DNA of 64,000 bases from Scalesia atractyloides (taxonomy: Eukaryota; Streptophyta; Magnoliopsida; Asterales; Asteraceae), in assembly GCA_947069175.1 (NCBI GenBank), contig CAMTDV010000013.1:57170610-57234609 (forward strand), in the 5' to 3' direction. Below the pieces are notes generated by a model. That model was not told the origin of the DNA. It did not search any database and worked only from the letters and a program-made list of their open reading frames with translations. This document shows, piece after piece, positions 1-11,960 of the stretch. The translations under genes were made by a program, and so were the position numbers. Positions within the stretch are counted from its first letter, which is position 1. Every line of letters begins with the position of its first letter.

Positions 1-2092
1 GCGGCTCCGGTTAACAAAACGCCTTTGATTTTAACGCACATGAAAACAACCAAACATGCATTGTACAGTCAGCCAAGGCTAAAAACACTTATAAAGCATT
101 AATATTATATATTTTAAGCAAAAACATTAAAGCGTTCGGTTTTTCGTCATCGTTGTGTTTGTTTTTTTCATAAAACCGCGCGTAAACTACGCGTTTCGCG
201 ACCGTTACCGAACCTGGGTTGTATTTTAACCCGTGTTTATCCTTAACATCAAAAGACCAGCTGATAATTATCCTAATATACCAAGTAGGCATGTCAAAAA
301 AGTCAAGAAGAACACTTGTGTGTCCTTCACAATTTTGTTCGATACCTCTACACACATATATAATTCTTTTCCTTTCCTCTAGGCCATTTTTCACCAATAA
401 AAGCTCCTCTAATTTTTGTTACAGCAAAGTTTCATCATAGTCAAGCAAAATATTGAGGTATAACAACCTTTATAATAATAAATTCATGTCCTTTTTATGT
501 TAAAAGTTAGTTTTAACAAAACAAATTATGTTTTGATCGGAAAACTTGATTTTTTTTAGCCATAAAGGGCTTTTTAAACATTACAAATATGTAACTCAAT
601 CATACATGGTGTTTGATCATGTAAAAACATGGATTATGGGTCAATAACACTACTTATTCGACATAAATCGAACATAACAAACAATAATCCAAAACGGATT
701 TGAGGCTTGATTGACCTGGATTTTTGCATATTTTTGTTGTTTATGGTGTATAGGTACTGGACATAAGCTTAGCTCACTTCTGGATACAGAAGGATTGCGT
801 AAAACACGACTTTCGCTAGGTATAACTTCCGAAAATGGAAATTAGGGCGTAGAGATTTATCTATACAATAATGTTTTCTGTGGGTTTTTTTGGACTTGAA
901 ATTTTGAAGGCTAATCGAACATGTAAAAATAAGACTCGACTAAAATTTCAGAATTTTCTTAATTTTTGGTGATTTTTTGTGAATTTTTTACTTTTTTAAG
1001 GAATAAATTCGGAGAAAGCAAAAAAATACCAAAAATTACAGAGATGTTTAGTTTAATATGTACAACAATATGGAAAAGTTTGGGGGATCATTTATTGAGT
1101 TTGACTTAGGTTTTAAAAATCGTGTTTTCACGAAGTTTCGGCAGCCGGAAACGCGGTGTAACGAATTCGAAAAATCACAAATTTTTCCAGGAAGTTCTTA
1201 ATCATATTTGGACACTTGGTGAATGTTTGGGAATATTTGAAGGTCGGATCATTTTGAACGCAAATTTTTGGTAAAAATGCAGTTTTTCATTAATTTATTA
1301 AAATGAATAATGTGATTTTATAAATTCTCAGAATATTTTCCAGAAATCTATATATTTTTATCAATTTATATAAAATTTTCAGAATTTATAAAATATATCA
1401 ATTGACTAATGATTTTTGGAATTAAAAATCTTATTATTTTAAACATAACCGGCAATTGCAAACTTATAACGAACCTGCCGGAACCGCAAACTGATCAATG
1501 ACTAATTTGGCAATAAGTGGAACACCAGAGTCATTCTGGACTGTTCCGAGGAAACTTAGGTATTTGGGGTATATTACACGCCAGTTCGGGTGATTCACCG
1601 ACGACGAAAATGGAAACTTAAAATCGGGCAACCTGGGATCCCCAAATTACCGAACTCCCTTAATATAAAGTTAATCATTCCAATGGACAACTCATTAGTA
1701 CTGTCCATATGGTCATACCACTTTCCAAACATCTAAAACAAATGACTTTGACCGGCATACAAAATGGTGCCCGGAAGCGAAACTAAAATCTGACACTAAG
1801 ATAATACCTACAGCTCTACTGTTATGATAAAGGTCGAGTCTCAGATGATTATCCTTATCTGAGCCCAAGCTATTGCAATTACCAAATTGAAAACTGTATT
1901 CGGTAATTAACCAAACACGAACTAATATCAGGAATGCAGGGATAGAGCATTGTTGATATTTAGCCATCCTGTGATAGTCGTGCTATATACTAAGTGAGTT
2001 TTACTACCCCGCTTTCAAACTGTATTACTGTTTTACTGTTTTACTTGGGGTGAAATGCATGTTACATACGAACATACTTGCACATACATACC
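1..2092. other. AT-rich gene-free stretch, unassigned
   Basis: I find no coding region, LTR end, primer site or tandem array that I can support here. The composition (long A/T runs with islands of ACGCGTTTCGCG-like sequence near 190-210) resembles the decayed long Gypsy LTRs elsewhere in the window, but I could not align it to any of them. It is most likely old repeat DNA. The short open frames in it show no family signature. Confidence 0.5.
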
Positions 2093-2491
2093 TGTTGGTG
2101 CATAATGTCTATTGCCTACGTCTAGGATACGTTGATTTTGTATATAGGGCTTAGAACGTCAAATTGTAAATGTTATTGTATAGATTATTTTTTTTATAGT
2201 TGGCTCGTACGAGTGAGTCACAAGGCTCGTACGAGTGACACTCTGTCACTCGACCTATAAATAGAGGAGTGTTGTGTCAGAGCTAAAGTGTGTTAGTCCA
2301 GTTGGTGTGGCAAAGCCCTGCTGAAGTGTTTACTTGCATTTTACTTTTTCACGTCAATCAATATATTCAAAGCAGTTAAACAGTAGCTCTCACTTGTTCA
2401 TTTGTCAACCTCACTAACAACGAATTCCGCCTCTGTTAGTTGAGTTAGATCTGTCTGGTTGCTCATCGGAGGAGCTGATCCATCATTCACA
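2093..2491 (+). repeat. Copia-1 5' LTR
   Basis: The 399-bp LTR opens TGTTGGTGCATAATG and closes TTCACA, two bases before a tRNA-iMet primer-binding site. It contains a TATA box and paired palindromes. Its 5' end matches the LTR starts of Copia-2 (12398) and, inverted, Copia-3 (27318) and Copia-6 (63206). Confidence 0.88.
2204..2263 (+). promoter_or_regulatory. Copia-1 U3 promoter: two CTCGTACGAG palindromes and TATA box
   Basis: Perfect 10-bp palindromes CTCGTACGAG lie at 2204-2213 and 2226-2235. A GTGACA..TGTCAC inverted pair follows, then TATAAATA at 2256-2263. The same palindrome recurs in the leader at 2917-2926 and in degenerate form around it. The position is that of a proximal promoter element. 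Its function is inferred. Confidence 0.7.
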
Positions 2492-2493
2492 AT

Positions 2494-2506
2494 TGGTATC
2501 AGAGCC
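2494..2506 (+). other. Copia-1 primer-binding site
   Basis: TGGTATCAGAGCC, complementary to the 3' end of plant initiator Met-tRNA, starts two bases after the LTR. This fixes the LTR boundary and the + orientation. Confidence 0.9.
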
Positions 2507-2759
2507 TTGAGATCTGATCTGGTGATAAACGTCAAGTTTCTTCAGGCTACTAACTGTTTCAGATTCAGATTCAATGTTGCAGCTTTCTACTTCTACACTT
2601 TCCCAAACTGATCTCGGAATTGGACGAATTTACGGACAAATGGACTAGGATTCTAGGATATCACGTTAAAATCAATCCTAATCAATCTTTAACAATTTCA
2701 TACCTAAAATTTAACTTAATCATGTCAAAATCAGTAAAATTCATCTGTTTGGAGACTTA

Positions 2760-3030
2760 AGTTGTTTCGTACGGGTAGAGAGACCACTTGCACGAACGAC
2801 TGTCAGTACGATTTAAGTCATTTGTACCAACGAGGAAACAGAAGTTCTTAAAAATTTACAAATTAGAAAGTTAAAACTGTGATTCGCATGAGGAAGTCAT
2901 TTGTACGAGCAACTCACTCGTACGAGACAAACATTTTCACTCGTACGAACATCTTGTTCGCACGAGCATCTACTTTGTTTGACTCATTCGCATGAATCTT
3001 TGTGTCATACGAATTCATCTTGGTCGCACG
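2760..3030 (+). repeat. Copia-1 leader with iterated TCGTACGA-like motif
   Basis: The untranslated leader holds one exact CTCGTACGAG (2917-2926) and several variants (TTCGTACG at 2765, TTGTACGAG at 2901, CTCGTACGAA at 2940-2949, TTCGCACGAG near 2956, TTCGCATGAA near 2987, TCGCACGAAC near 3024). The motif also flanks the LTR TATA box. This is too regular for chance, but the role is unknown. Confidence 0.65.
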
Positions 3031-3114
3031 AACTTGTCTGTATCCGCACAAAGAAATTTTTATCATTCTAATCAATTTTTTTTGGAAAGTGCGTTTCTAA
3101 ATATTTACAGAAAA

Positions 3115-4530
3115 ATGGCAGAAGAATTTTATAACGCATTTGCTACATCAGGGCTCACGACTACTATAGCACAAAACATGAACCTCGAGAACGAAATGGG
3201 TACAATGAGGAAGCCGCCAAAGTTGATGAACCTCGAGGACTTCGATAGTTGGAGCGAAGGTTTCATGAATTGGGTTCATGCGAATCATTTTACTTGTTGG
3301 TTTGCTATCGAAGAAAAGTATCAATCTCCTGTTGGAGAGAACGGTCTCGAAAAGACATCGTCTCGACTTTCAGATTTTGAAAGAGAAAAGTTTATTAATG
3401 AGAAGAAAATGATGAACATTCTACAACAATTCATCAAAGAGGACATATTGGCGCTGTTACAACATGATGATGACGCACAATCATTATGGAATGCACTTCG
3501 ATTAAAATTCCAAGGTAGTGTACTAAAAGTAAAAGGGCATTGTTGAGTAAAGAATTTGACATCTTTACTTTGATCAAAGGAGAGACGGTAAAACAACTGA
3601 TTGAAAGATACTGTCATCTTGTTGTGCAAATGAAGCGAATGGGAATCATAAACTCGCAGATTCCTTGCCACAAGGCGAATGGTCTACCTATTTGACCATT
3701 TTGAAGAATGCAACTGAATATGGTAATTTCTCATTACTACGATTCATTGAAAGATTGGAGGGACACGAACTAGAAATGTAGAATATGGTGAAGAACAAAG
3801 GCGTCCAAATGCAACAAGACATCAATCTTTATTTCAAGAACAGTTCTACCACTCAAATACAATCTCCAAATATCCAGACTGCCTTTAGCGCTTACAGCAC
3901 ACCGAGTCCCCCGTTAAATTAAAATAGTAGTTTTCAATCATCTGCTACGGTCAATCCGAACATGTCTCAAAGCCCACAGTCATCACATGGATCGAGCAAT
4001 CCCCACCTCAACCAGAACATTCAATCAAAGCCTACTCAAAGTGTACTATAGTGCAATATTCCTGTTGATTTCCAAAATGCACAAAACTTTGATGAGAAGA
4101 ACAGTAAGCAGCATATATCTCTATTAGCATCGGTTCTTGAATCTTATGACAGTCTTGTAGCAGGAAAATTGGAAATTCTGAATAACCAGAGAGGACTATG
4201 ATCAGATTGATCTAGTAGAGATGGAGTTGATCGACATAAAATGGTGTATGGCATCTATTGTTAGGCGTGCACAACGTTTCATGGAAATCAATGGGAAAGA
4301 GAACTTGGGAGGATTGGATGGAAAACTTGAATTTGATAAACTCAAAGTTACTTGTTTCAAGTGTCGGGAGAAGGGACATTTTAAACATGAGTGCCCAAAC
4401 AGAGAAGCTCAGCGTAATTAGAACCCATTTGCCGACGAGTACTACAAGAAGGCTATCTACCACCGTCCTCAACCAAGAATTCGAATGGTACAGATCGAAG
4501 ATAGACAGCCAGAGACCAAAGACTAAGCGC
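3115..4530 (+). pseudogene. gag: Copia-1 gag (decayed)
   Basis: Gag coats the RNA genome in the cytoplasmic particle. The start at 3115 is chosen because a conserved Sirevirus-type N-terminus follows, including LENEMGTMRKPPKLMNLEDF, which recurs in Copia-2 (24045) and Copia-6. The UBN2-type gag core (LLQHDDDAQSLWNALRLKFQG) runs to a frameshift near 3523. It then continues in other frames with stops. A CX2CX4HX4C zinc knuckle (CFKCREKGHFKHEC) lies at 4352-4394. The reading frame is broken at least three times, so no functional protein is expected. Confidence 0.85.
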
Positions 4531-6437
4531 TAGTGGTAACTCAAGAAGATGAGGGCTTTAACTAGAACAAATACATTTCCAAGAATGAGAGTTCGGCATT
4601 TTTTGCTGAAATAATCGAAGAAACTGAAGAAGAATCAAAGGCATCTTTTGATGAGGCTCCAGAAGATTATTATTATTGCTATCACACATCATCAGAAGAG
4701 GAGGAAGTTTTAAACAGTGCTTTTAAACACCTCCTGCCTAATGATATCTTGAAAACTTTTGTAGGTTACTTTAGACCAAGTCATTGATCATTTTGTGAAG
4801 AACAAAAGAAGCCTAATGTTGAACAGAAAGTTGATGAAAAGATGGAGAAGTTGACTGATGAAACCAATAAAGCATGTATGGCAAACATAAACGAGGTAAA
4901 TGAGTCTAAATGTGAGTCCGTGGTAGAAAAACCATGTTTGAACTGTGCAGAGCTATGTAGTGAATGTGATGTAAAAGACACACATATAATGAGCTCAAAG
5001 GTTTAACAGACAATTTGTCAAGTGTTTTTAAATCAACTAAAGAAGCTTATGACAAATTGAGCAAAACTGTTAAACAGTATGAAAAACACTCAGAGAAAAT
5101 GATGGAACACTTTCTACGCTTAAAGCGACAGTAATGGACTAGCAAATGGCCATTAATATTCACTTGAATACTATTGCTGAGCTAATAAATGAGCTTGAGA
5201 AGGTAAGAATCAAAACTGCATGGGTTAACAAATTGTTAATCAGTTATTCCACAAGCTCATACGTCATTGATCACATTTTACCCAAAATCAAAAACAAAGA
5301 AGAATCTAAAAAAATTATAACAAGAGTGCAAGTTAAGATCGTGTTCCACCACCCATGTGGAATAACTGTGCTTATAAAAATCCATCAGGGGTGGAAAAGG
5401 CGCTAAATTTAAAATTGAAAACCGAACAGTCAAATGAGCTGCCTATAAACATCAACGTAACTTACACAAAATCTGAAAGTGAATGTGACTCTGAGGTGGT
5501 TAAACAGTGGTCGAAAATGTTATAAAAGTGAATCTGACAAGTCTGAATCTGATGTTGAATCATCGGAAGGTAGTTTAAACAATGATCCAAACGTCATAGT
5601 TATAAAATGCATAGATCTAATAAACTATATTCTTATGAGGATTTTCCCATCCAGAATGTGAATCTGGATCGTGTTGATAAATTGTTCAAGCTTGTGGAGG
5701 TAAGCCAATCTGATTTAGACAAACACGATGCATCATATTACTCTAAATCAAAATGTGTCACCAGACCTTACCATCAACGAAACAAAGATTATCCTGAGAT
5801 TAGGAGGGCTGGTTTTGGGTTTTCAAAAGCGAAGAATGAACAACCAGTCCCAAAAGCTAAACTTCACAAAGAAAATCAATTTTGTTTTTGGGACAACAAC
5901 AGAAAAGGGAAAATAATTCATTGGAACACAATAAAATGATGATTTTAAGAAAGAGAAAGAGAATAAGAAACAAGTTTTGGATTCCTCTATCCGTAAAGAC
6001 AATAGGACATGCTACAAATGTAAGAATGTCGGGCATATGCACGATATTGCTCACAAACATATCCAAAATCCGTTTTTAATTCTAACAGGTTTACCAAGGA
6101 TGAGAAACAAAAGGAAACTATGGTTGCACCTAAGCAAATTTTGAAAAGAAACAATGAATCCAATAAAAATGTTAAACCAACGATTCAACGTAATTCTAAA
6201 TTTGAAATTGGTGAAACATCAACTAAATATCGTCAAATGGATTCAAAATTTTATGCTAAAAGGGCTAATTTGAAAACACTAACATGGGTTGCAAAAGTTA
6301 AACCATCCAAGGTCGAACTGAAACCTTCTGTTCCACACAAAACCGAGCCTAAAAGGAATGTCAAAAACAAAGTAGGTCTGAAATTTGATATTCCGAACCC
6401 ACCCAAGACCAAACAGGCTTGGGATTTCTTTGTTTAA
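4531..6437 (+). pseudogene. Copia-1 gag-pol linker (coiled coil and second knuckle)
   Basis: This is a long acidic and lysine-rich region between the first zinc knuckle and the protease, in fragments of several frames. Recognisable marks are SYSTSSYVIDHILPK near 5240-5285, which recurs in Copia-2 at 25365-25405, and a second zinc knuckle near 6010-6055 (CYKC....H) whose last cysteine is lost. The open segment 6120-6437 is strongly basic. An extended linker of this sort is known from Sirevirus gag regions. Its exact role is not established, and here it is non-coding through frameshifts. Confidence 0.6.
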
Positions 6438-6455
6438 ATAGCCTCTTCCTCATGT

Positions 6456-6932
6456 GTGCAGGGGCTCCCACGATCGATCATGTCTAAATGGATTATGGAT
6501 AGTGGAGCTTCTCGACACATGACCGGGATGCTTGCCTTGTTACACGATGTTAAAGCTATCCGGGGAGGGCATGTAGGTTTTGTCGGAACGCAAGGAGGAA
6601 GAATTGTCGGTGAAGGAATTCTCATGAATGGAGTCGTTTCGTTTGATAAAGTGAACTACATCGCGGAACTAGAGAACAACCTACTCAGCATTTCGCAGAT
6701 TTGTGACAAAAAATTCATAACGCACTTCAACGACAAAGAATGCTTAATTCTAAAGTCGGGATTCAAGATTCCTGAGGAATGGATTCTTATGCGTGCTCCA
6801 AGAGAAAATGATCTATATGTTCTCGTTATGAGTGTCACATCTACAACATCGAAGAAGTTTCAATCCTTTGTTTCTAAAGCTACCGAGAAGGAGTCCATTC
6901 TATGGCATAGGAAGATGGACACATTCATCTGA
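6456..6932 (+). pseudogene. pol: Copia-1 protease and GAG-pre-integrase fragment
   Basis: This 158-codon open frame carries the Copia aspartic protease signature WIMDSGASRHMTG (DSGAS at 6498-6512). After it come the protease flap and core and the GAG-pre-integrase start (LENNLLSISQICDKKF, then LWHRKMDTFI at the end). The protease would cleave the Gag-Pol polyprotein. The segment is intact, but a frameshift at the conserved H of the integrase zinc region ends it. It is a piece of the Copia-1 pol gene, not a separate gene. Confidence 0.85.
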
Positions 6933-8020
6933 GAAAGATGAATTATCTTGTGCATAACGACCTAGTGGAGGGTGTTAATCTGAAAAATTTTCAATTATCC
7001 GATGATTTTCTAAGCTGTAAAAAGAGGAAACAGCATAATAAATCACACCCATGAAAGTGTTGAATTCTATCAAGCTACTACTAGAGAAGCTTCATATGGA
7101 TCTTTTCGGGCCAGTAAACGTTGGTGACCTATATTGCCTAGTCGTTATAGATGGTTTCTCAAGATTTTCATGGGTATTCTTTCTTGAGAGCAAAGACGAA
7201 ACATTTGAAACTCTAATGATTCTCTTCTAGAAGCTCGAAAACCTATAGAACTTGCCAATCAAGAGAATCCGCAGTGACAACGGTACAGAGTTCAAGAACA
7301 AACGGATGCTCGAGTAATGCAATGAAAAGGGATTCTTCATGAATTCAGTGCTCTTTATACTCCACAACAAAATGGAGTAGCTGAACGAAAGAATCGCACA
7401 TTGATTGAGACTGCCAGATGCATGCTCGCCGATTTCGAAATTACCAATTAGTTTCTGGAGTGAAGAAGTTGCATCAGCGTGTTACACCCTCAATCGTGTG
7501 TTAACACTCAAGCCTCACAACAAGACTTGTTTTGAGTTGCTAAATCAATGGAAGCCTAATCTTGCGTTTTTGAACCTTTTGGATCACCGTGTACTGTATT
7601 GGACCCGGATGGTAAATTTTGAGCCAAATCCTTGGAAGGATTTTTCGTGGGTTAAGCTACTCCACAGAAACGTGTCTTCTTGCCGAGTATGAACCAGGTT
7701 ATTCTTGCGCAGCATGTGGATTGTCAACGTTATACTACACCTACGCAGAAACCTGGGAATCATGGTTGTTCAACTACAAAGGTTTGTGGAATTCTTTCGA
7801 TCTACCAGATGTGTCATCTGAAGAAGAACTTGCTATGCTCTTTCAACAGTATCAAATCTCTAATCAAGAGCAAGTTACCAGACCGTTAGTGATTTCCACA
7901 TCTCTTCCAACGTCTAACACTTCTGATGTATGTCCGAGCTCTACTCTTCAAGACTATGTCTCTGTACCATTCATGAACACTGCTAAATCATCTGCCAGCA
8001 ACAGCCAAATGCGACTCTGA
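6933..8020 (+). pseudogene. pol: Copia-1 integrase core and C-terminus
   Basis: Remnants of the DDE integrase: MDLFGP (first Asp, near 7095), IRSDNGTEF (second Asp, near 7270) and the ERKNR block carrying the catalytic Glu near 7385. They are spread over three frames with in-frame TAG codons. A following piece (SFWSEEVASACYTLNRVL, 7456-7510) is the conserved downstream part. The region to 8020 is the integrase-to-RT connector. Catalytic residues are still readable, but the frame is destroyed. Confidence 0.82.
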
Positions 8021-8379
8021 TCGTGAACCAACTTTCAATGATGGAGGATCTAGTTTCAATGAAGGATCTGAGTAGATTGAAAGCTTCCTGAATAATCAAG
8101 CTGATCAATCAAACGTCAGGAATGAAGCTACATCTTATGCTTCGGTTATTGATGTGGTGATCACGAACTTGTAGACTCAAGTAGATATTCCCAGTGAAGT
8201 GATGCCGAGAACACTTTCATATCATCCATCAGAGAATATCATAGGCAGCTTACAAACAGGAGTGCAAACTCGCAATCAGATCAATAAGGATCTAAGCTGT
8301 TTTTATACTCGTATTGCTCCACTGCAAACCAGACTTCTAATTGTTGTTTTGTTTCACAGGTAGAACCTGGGAACGGGAA

Positions 8380-9030
8380 AGACGCGTTAAAAGAAGAGAG
8401 CTAGGTGGAGGCAATTTAGGAGGAATTGCTTCAATTCCAGAAGTTAGGAGTCTGGAAGCTTGTTGACCTACCAGATCATCACAAAAAGATAAACACGAGA
8501 TGGGTCTTCAAGTGCAAGTGTGATGACAGGGGATTGTGGTATGTAACAAAGCTCGAGTCGTGGTACAGGGTTTTCATCAGAAAGAAGGAATAGCTTATAC
8601 TGAAGCCTATGCCCTAGTCGCCCGTCTTGAAACGATCCACATATTCTTGGCTTTGCTTCTTGGAAAGGTTTCAAGGTGTACTAGTTGGATGTCAAATCTT
8701 CTTTCCTGTATGGAAAAAGTTAAAAAGGAGGTGTATGGTCTACATCAAGACCCGAGAGCTTGGTATGAAACGTTGTCACGACATCTTCTAGACAACGGCT
8801 TTCTCAGAGGAACTGTAGATTCTACCCTCTTTACTAAGGAAGTGGATGGGCATTTCATTATTGTGCAAATATATGTGGATGATATCATCTTCGGATCAAC
8901 AAATGATAAGCTGTGTAAAGACTTTGAAGAAGTCATGAAGCGCAAATTTGAAATGAGTGCAATGGGGGAGATGAAGTTTTTTCTAGGACTTCAGGTGGAT
9001 CAGTTGCCTAATGGTCAATTAACACAGCAC
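8380..9030 (+). pseudogene. pol: Copia-1 reverse transcriptase fragment
   Basis: The RVT_2 domain of Ty1/Copia: a first part with NTRWVFKCK in another frame, then ARVVVQGFHQKEG from 8548. The region around 8670-8735 appears internally shortened, because the segment between LLSCMEK and VYGLHQDPRAWY lacks the residues normal for this family. The active-site YVDD is at 8872-8883, followed by MGEMKFFLGLQV. Homology stops just after LPNGQ, near 9025, where the element is truncated. Confidence 0.85.
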
Positions 9031-9151
9031 ATCGGAAGTCTTGGAGTTTAAATTACTATTACAAACCAAATCTTCAAAGTACGAAAATAATATACTAACG
9101 GCTTGTAGTGAAAGATCCACAGGCGGATCGTAAAAATATACAAAAAAAAAG
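9031..9151. other. short unassigned junction sequence
   Basis: AT-rich sequence between the Copia-1 break and the next LTR, with nothing recognised in it. Confidence 0.5.
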
Positions 9152-11250
9152 TGTAACACACTTTAGGGCAGATCTAAGGATTTGCAAGATCCTCTTATAT
9201 CACTACCAAGTAGCTTCCAGCCTAGTTCGTATTGTACCTGCAACTTAGTCTTTTGAAAATACATCAGCTTACGCTGGTAAATACAATTAACTGACTTGTT
9301 TTGAAAACATTTCAAAATTGATTTTTGTGCATAGGGCACGAAAACCTTTTAAAACATGGGAATTTATAACCTTGTTAACAGATTCACATGTTTGTCAATA
9401 CATATGGGGCCCAGTACACAGACCGAGACATGATTAACTGATACATCACTTTTGAACCCACGAAGGAGTTATCCCCAACTTGTGGGTAAAAAAATTTTAG
9501 CATTCGAATTTGTCAGGTGTATGCCTACACCCCGTGCTTTGGTCATGGCCATTAATAACTTTAACGTGCCGAGGATATCTAGGACACGGTCGTTAACCCC
9601 CAATGTTTAAGTTTTCAAACAAAACTGATAAAAACGGAATATGCGAATTTACTAGCCATAATTCGGCATTCGATTGATCCCATTTCCGACCAAGCGGTAA
9701 TAATTTACCGTAACCCAAGCCCGTATATGGAAAATAAGTCAAGAGTATTTACCTGAGCTAGCACTTGATTTAAATGCAAGTTTATATTAACTCAGTTGTT
9801 TAATCAATTAGATAAGTGCAGTTAGCATTTACTAGAAGGCTTTAGTCTGGAATATGGCTTAAGCTAACCAATTAGAATGCTAACGGTCTTATTTAAGTCA
9901 TAGACTTAAACCGACTAGCTTAAAGGAACAAAATGGTACAATACGCTAGATTAAGCAATGACCGGATAGAATGTAGTTTATAACAAACAAGTACTTAAGA
10001 CTTGTATGTCATGGGTAAAGAATTAACATTCTAGATTTGAGATTAAAATGATAAGGTTAAACCCGTTTCGGTTAATTTTCGTAAACTAGTTACATATACT
10101 TAACCATACGCATATAAGCGATATTGGTAACCGGATGAGTCATGAAGAAGTTCTATATGTTATTATACTTTTAATAAGTTGTAATATCAGTAGGATATCA
10201 ACTTATATGCCCGTTGAGATTTTAAAACGAAACTACGCCTTATAAGGCGTTTTGACCATTATATGTCGTATAAAAGGAACTTGCATGTATTCTGATGTTA
10301 TGAGCATAAACATTCTGGAAAAATACTTAATTTGTGATATATTATCACTAAGAAGTCACACATAAGTGTGTTTTATGGTTTAGGACCAAACTATGCATCG
10401 AAAGGGCATTTTGGTCTTTAAAAAAACATAAATTACGATATTGTAATAAAACTTAGTTTATGATCAGAATAATAACATCATAATATGTTAATTATATTAA
10501 CATATCAGTAGGTAATTTATTTGCAAGTTCGTTGTTGATTAAAACCTTGTTTTATGTAAAAAGGGCATTTTAGTCAAAGTTTGACATTTAACGGAACTTG
10601 TCCATAAACTCGGATTATGATTATGATCATGTAATATACCCTCAGAGGGTTATGCTACATTGTATTACAATCATAATGCGACCATAAATTCAGTAGTAAA
10701 TTAATCTAAGTTGAGTCATTATCGTAAGTCAAAGCAAACTTCGTGCCTTTCGGTTGCGAACCGACTCTAGGACTGAAATTGACGGATCGAACATGTTCCC
10801 ACATGTTCTAATAATTACTACCAACTTGTTTAAGTGTCAAAAACATGTTTATAACATATATAAACTCAGATTATAATATTTATAAAATCTTACCCGTTTG
10901 TCTTTTTAAAAATAAAACTTTGACCCATCAATTAGTCTAGTAAACTTGATCTTTATGAGGTGCACTTTATAGGGATTAACACCTATCTTATTACAATCAC
11001 TTAGCCATGTGCATTATGAACAATGCTTGGACCATAATGGTCTTAACCAAAAGTCAAAGCGTTTTCCATAAATGCTTGACTTTTGGCTATAAAAAGCTTA
11101 TAAACGAAAATGTACGAGAAAGGAACACTTAAAAGTGATCCTTGGATGAAATAGAACTAAGCTGGATGCTCCTTTCAGTTAGGAACTTCCAGAGGAGGGA
11201 GATAGAATGATATATGAGAAAGGTGGAAGTTTAAGTGAAGAACCAATGCT

Positions 11251-11260
11251 CCTATTTATA
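11251..11260 (-). promoter_or_regulatory. putative LTR TATA box
   Basis: TATAAATAGG on the minus strand, downstream (in LTR sense) of the 26-bp palindrome at 11435-11460. Confidence 0.5.
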
Positions 11261-11434
11261 GTTGAAGAGCTTGAAGGAGGTAATGCCAGGTATTAGCAGG
11301 TGTTAGAGGGTGTCTACAAGTGTCCTAAAATGTGGCATAATAGTTTGGAAGCCCATGGTTTCGAATTGAATGGTTTTGGCAGCTTATGTGGGTGCCAAGC
11401 AAATTTTTCTGCAGCTGGTCTCCTTTGGCGGCCG

Positions 11435-11460
11435 GCGAGAGACTAGGCCTAGTCTCTCGC
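11435..11460. promoter_or_regulatory. perfect 26-bp GC-rich palindrome in LTR U3
   Basis: The half-site GCGAGAGACTAGG is followed directly by its exact reverse complement, CCTAGTCTCTCGC. It lies in a GC-rich island, upstream of the minus-strand TATA box in LTR sense. It could form a cruciform or RNA hairpin, or serve as a dimeric protein site. No function is known to me. Confidence 0.6.
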
Positions 11461-11866
11461 GGCCTGCGAGCGGCCAATAAAAAGTTTCAAAATTTTCCAC
11501 TTCATCCCCTCAACTTATTGAACTTCTAAAACACCTTTATAAGCATAATTAGCCCCCTATTGCTAATATTTGGCATACACGAGAATATGCCTGGACATTG
11601 TGAAGCTCTAGGTTCGTTAAAAGGTCACTCAGAGGTATAAATTAACATGTTGACACTTTTAAGCCCTCCATCATCCAACTTTTACATATTTACACAAATA
11701 ATCCCTCTCGTCAAATAAGTGGCTTATATGAGAGTTAAGATTTCATAAAGGGTCACTCAGAGGCTTAGTTTGAGCATGTTGACATCTTTTAGTCCTTATT
11801 AGACTTAATATAAAAGTAATGACACGTGTCGCTATATTATTGGACATGATTTTACGAGGTGTTACA

Positions 11867-11960
11867 ACAATCACAATAACCACCAGTACCACAAAGACAA
11901 ACATCACCACAAAAACCACCATCACCACCAAACAACAAACACCACCATGGCAACCAAAAT
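11867..11960 (+). repeat. ACC/CAC-rich low-complexity tract
   Basis: Imperfect trinucleotide repeats of CAC, ACC and AAC. Depending on frame this would encode poly-Thr or His/Asn runs. It may be the start of the coding fragment that follows, or a simple microsatellite. Confidence 0.6.

Larger units (their letters stand above)
2093..9030 (+). mobile_element. Copia-1: truncated Sirevirus-like Ty1/Copia retrotransposon
   Basis: Order seen: 5' LTR (2093-2491), primer-binding site, leader, gag with a CCHC knuckle, coiled-coil linker, aspartic protease with DSGAS, GAG-pre-integrase, integrase and RT with YVDD. Integrase before RT identifies Ty1/Copia. The long gag-to-protease linker and the LTR starting TGTTGGTGCATAATG suggest the SIRE/Maximus (Sirevirus) clade. 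Frameshifts and stops occur throughout. The element breaks off shortly after the RT palm, at about 9030. RNase H, polypurine tract and 3' LTR are missing. The LTR at 26886-27318 is the same family but inverted, so it is not this element's partner. Confidence 0.88.
9152..11866 (-). repeat. probable solo Gypsy-type LTR
   Basis: Read on the minus strand, the block opens TGTAACACCTCG (ending at 11866 on +) and closes GTGTTACA (9152 on +), like the TGTAACACCCCG starts and ends of Gypsy LTRs in this window. A TATAAATAGG box sits on the minus strand at 11251-11260, about 600 bp from the LTR start, the layout also seen in the Gypsy-2 LTRs. No primer site, polypurine tract or internal coding sequence flanks it. 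No matching 5-bp target duplication was found, so solo LTR is the best guess only. Confidence 0.55.

Noticed and set aside
1713..1967. Minus-strand 84-codon open frame
   Set aside because: No recognisable domain, a length expected by chance, and surrounded by decayed repeat DNA.
9152..11866. Complete element rather than solo LTR
   Set aside because: No PBS, PPT, coding domain or partner LTR at either edge. The lack of a target duplication leaves even solo LTR uncertain.
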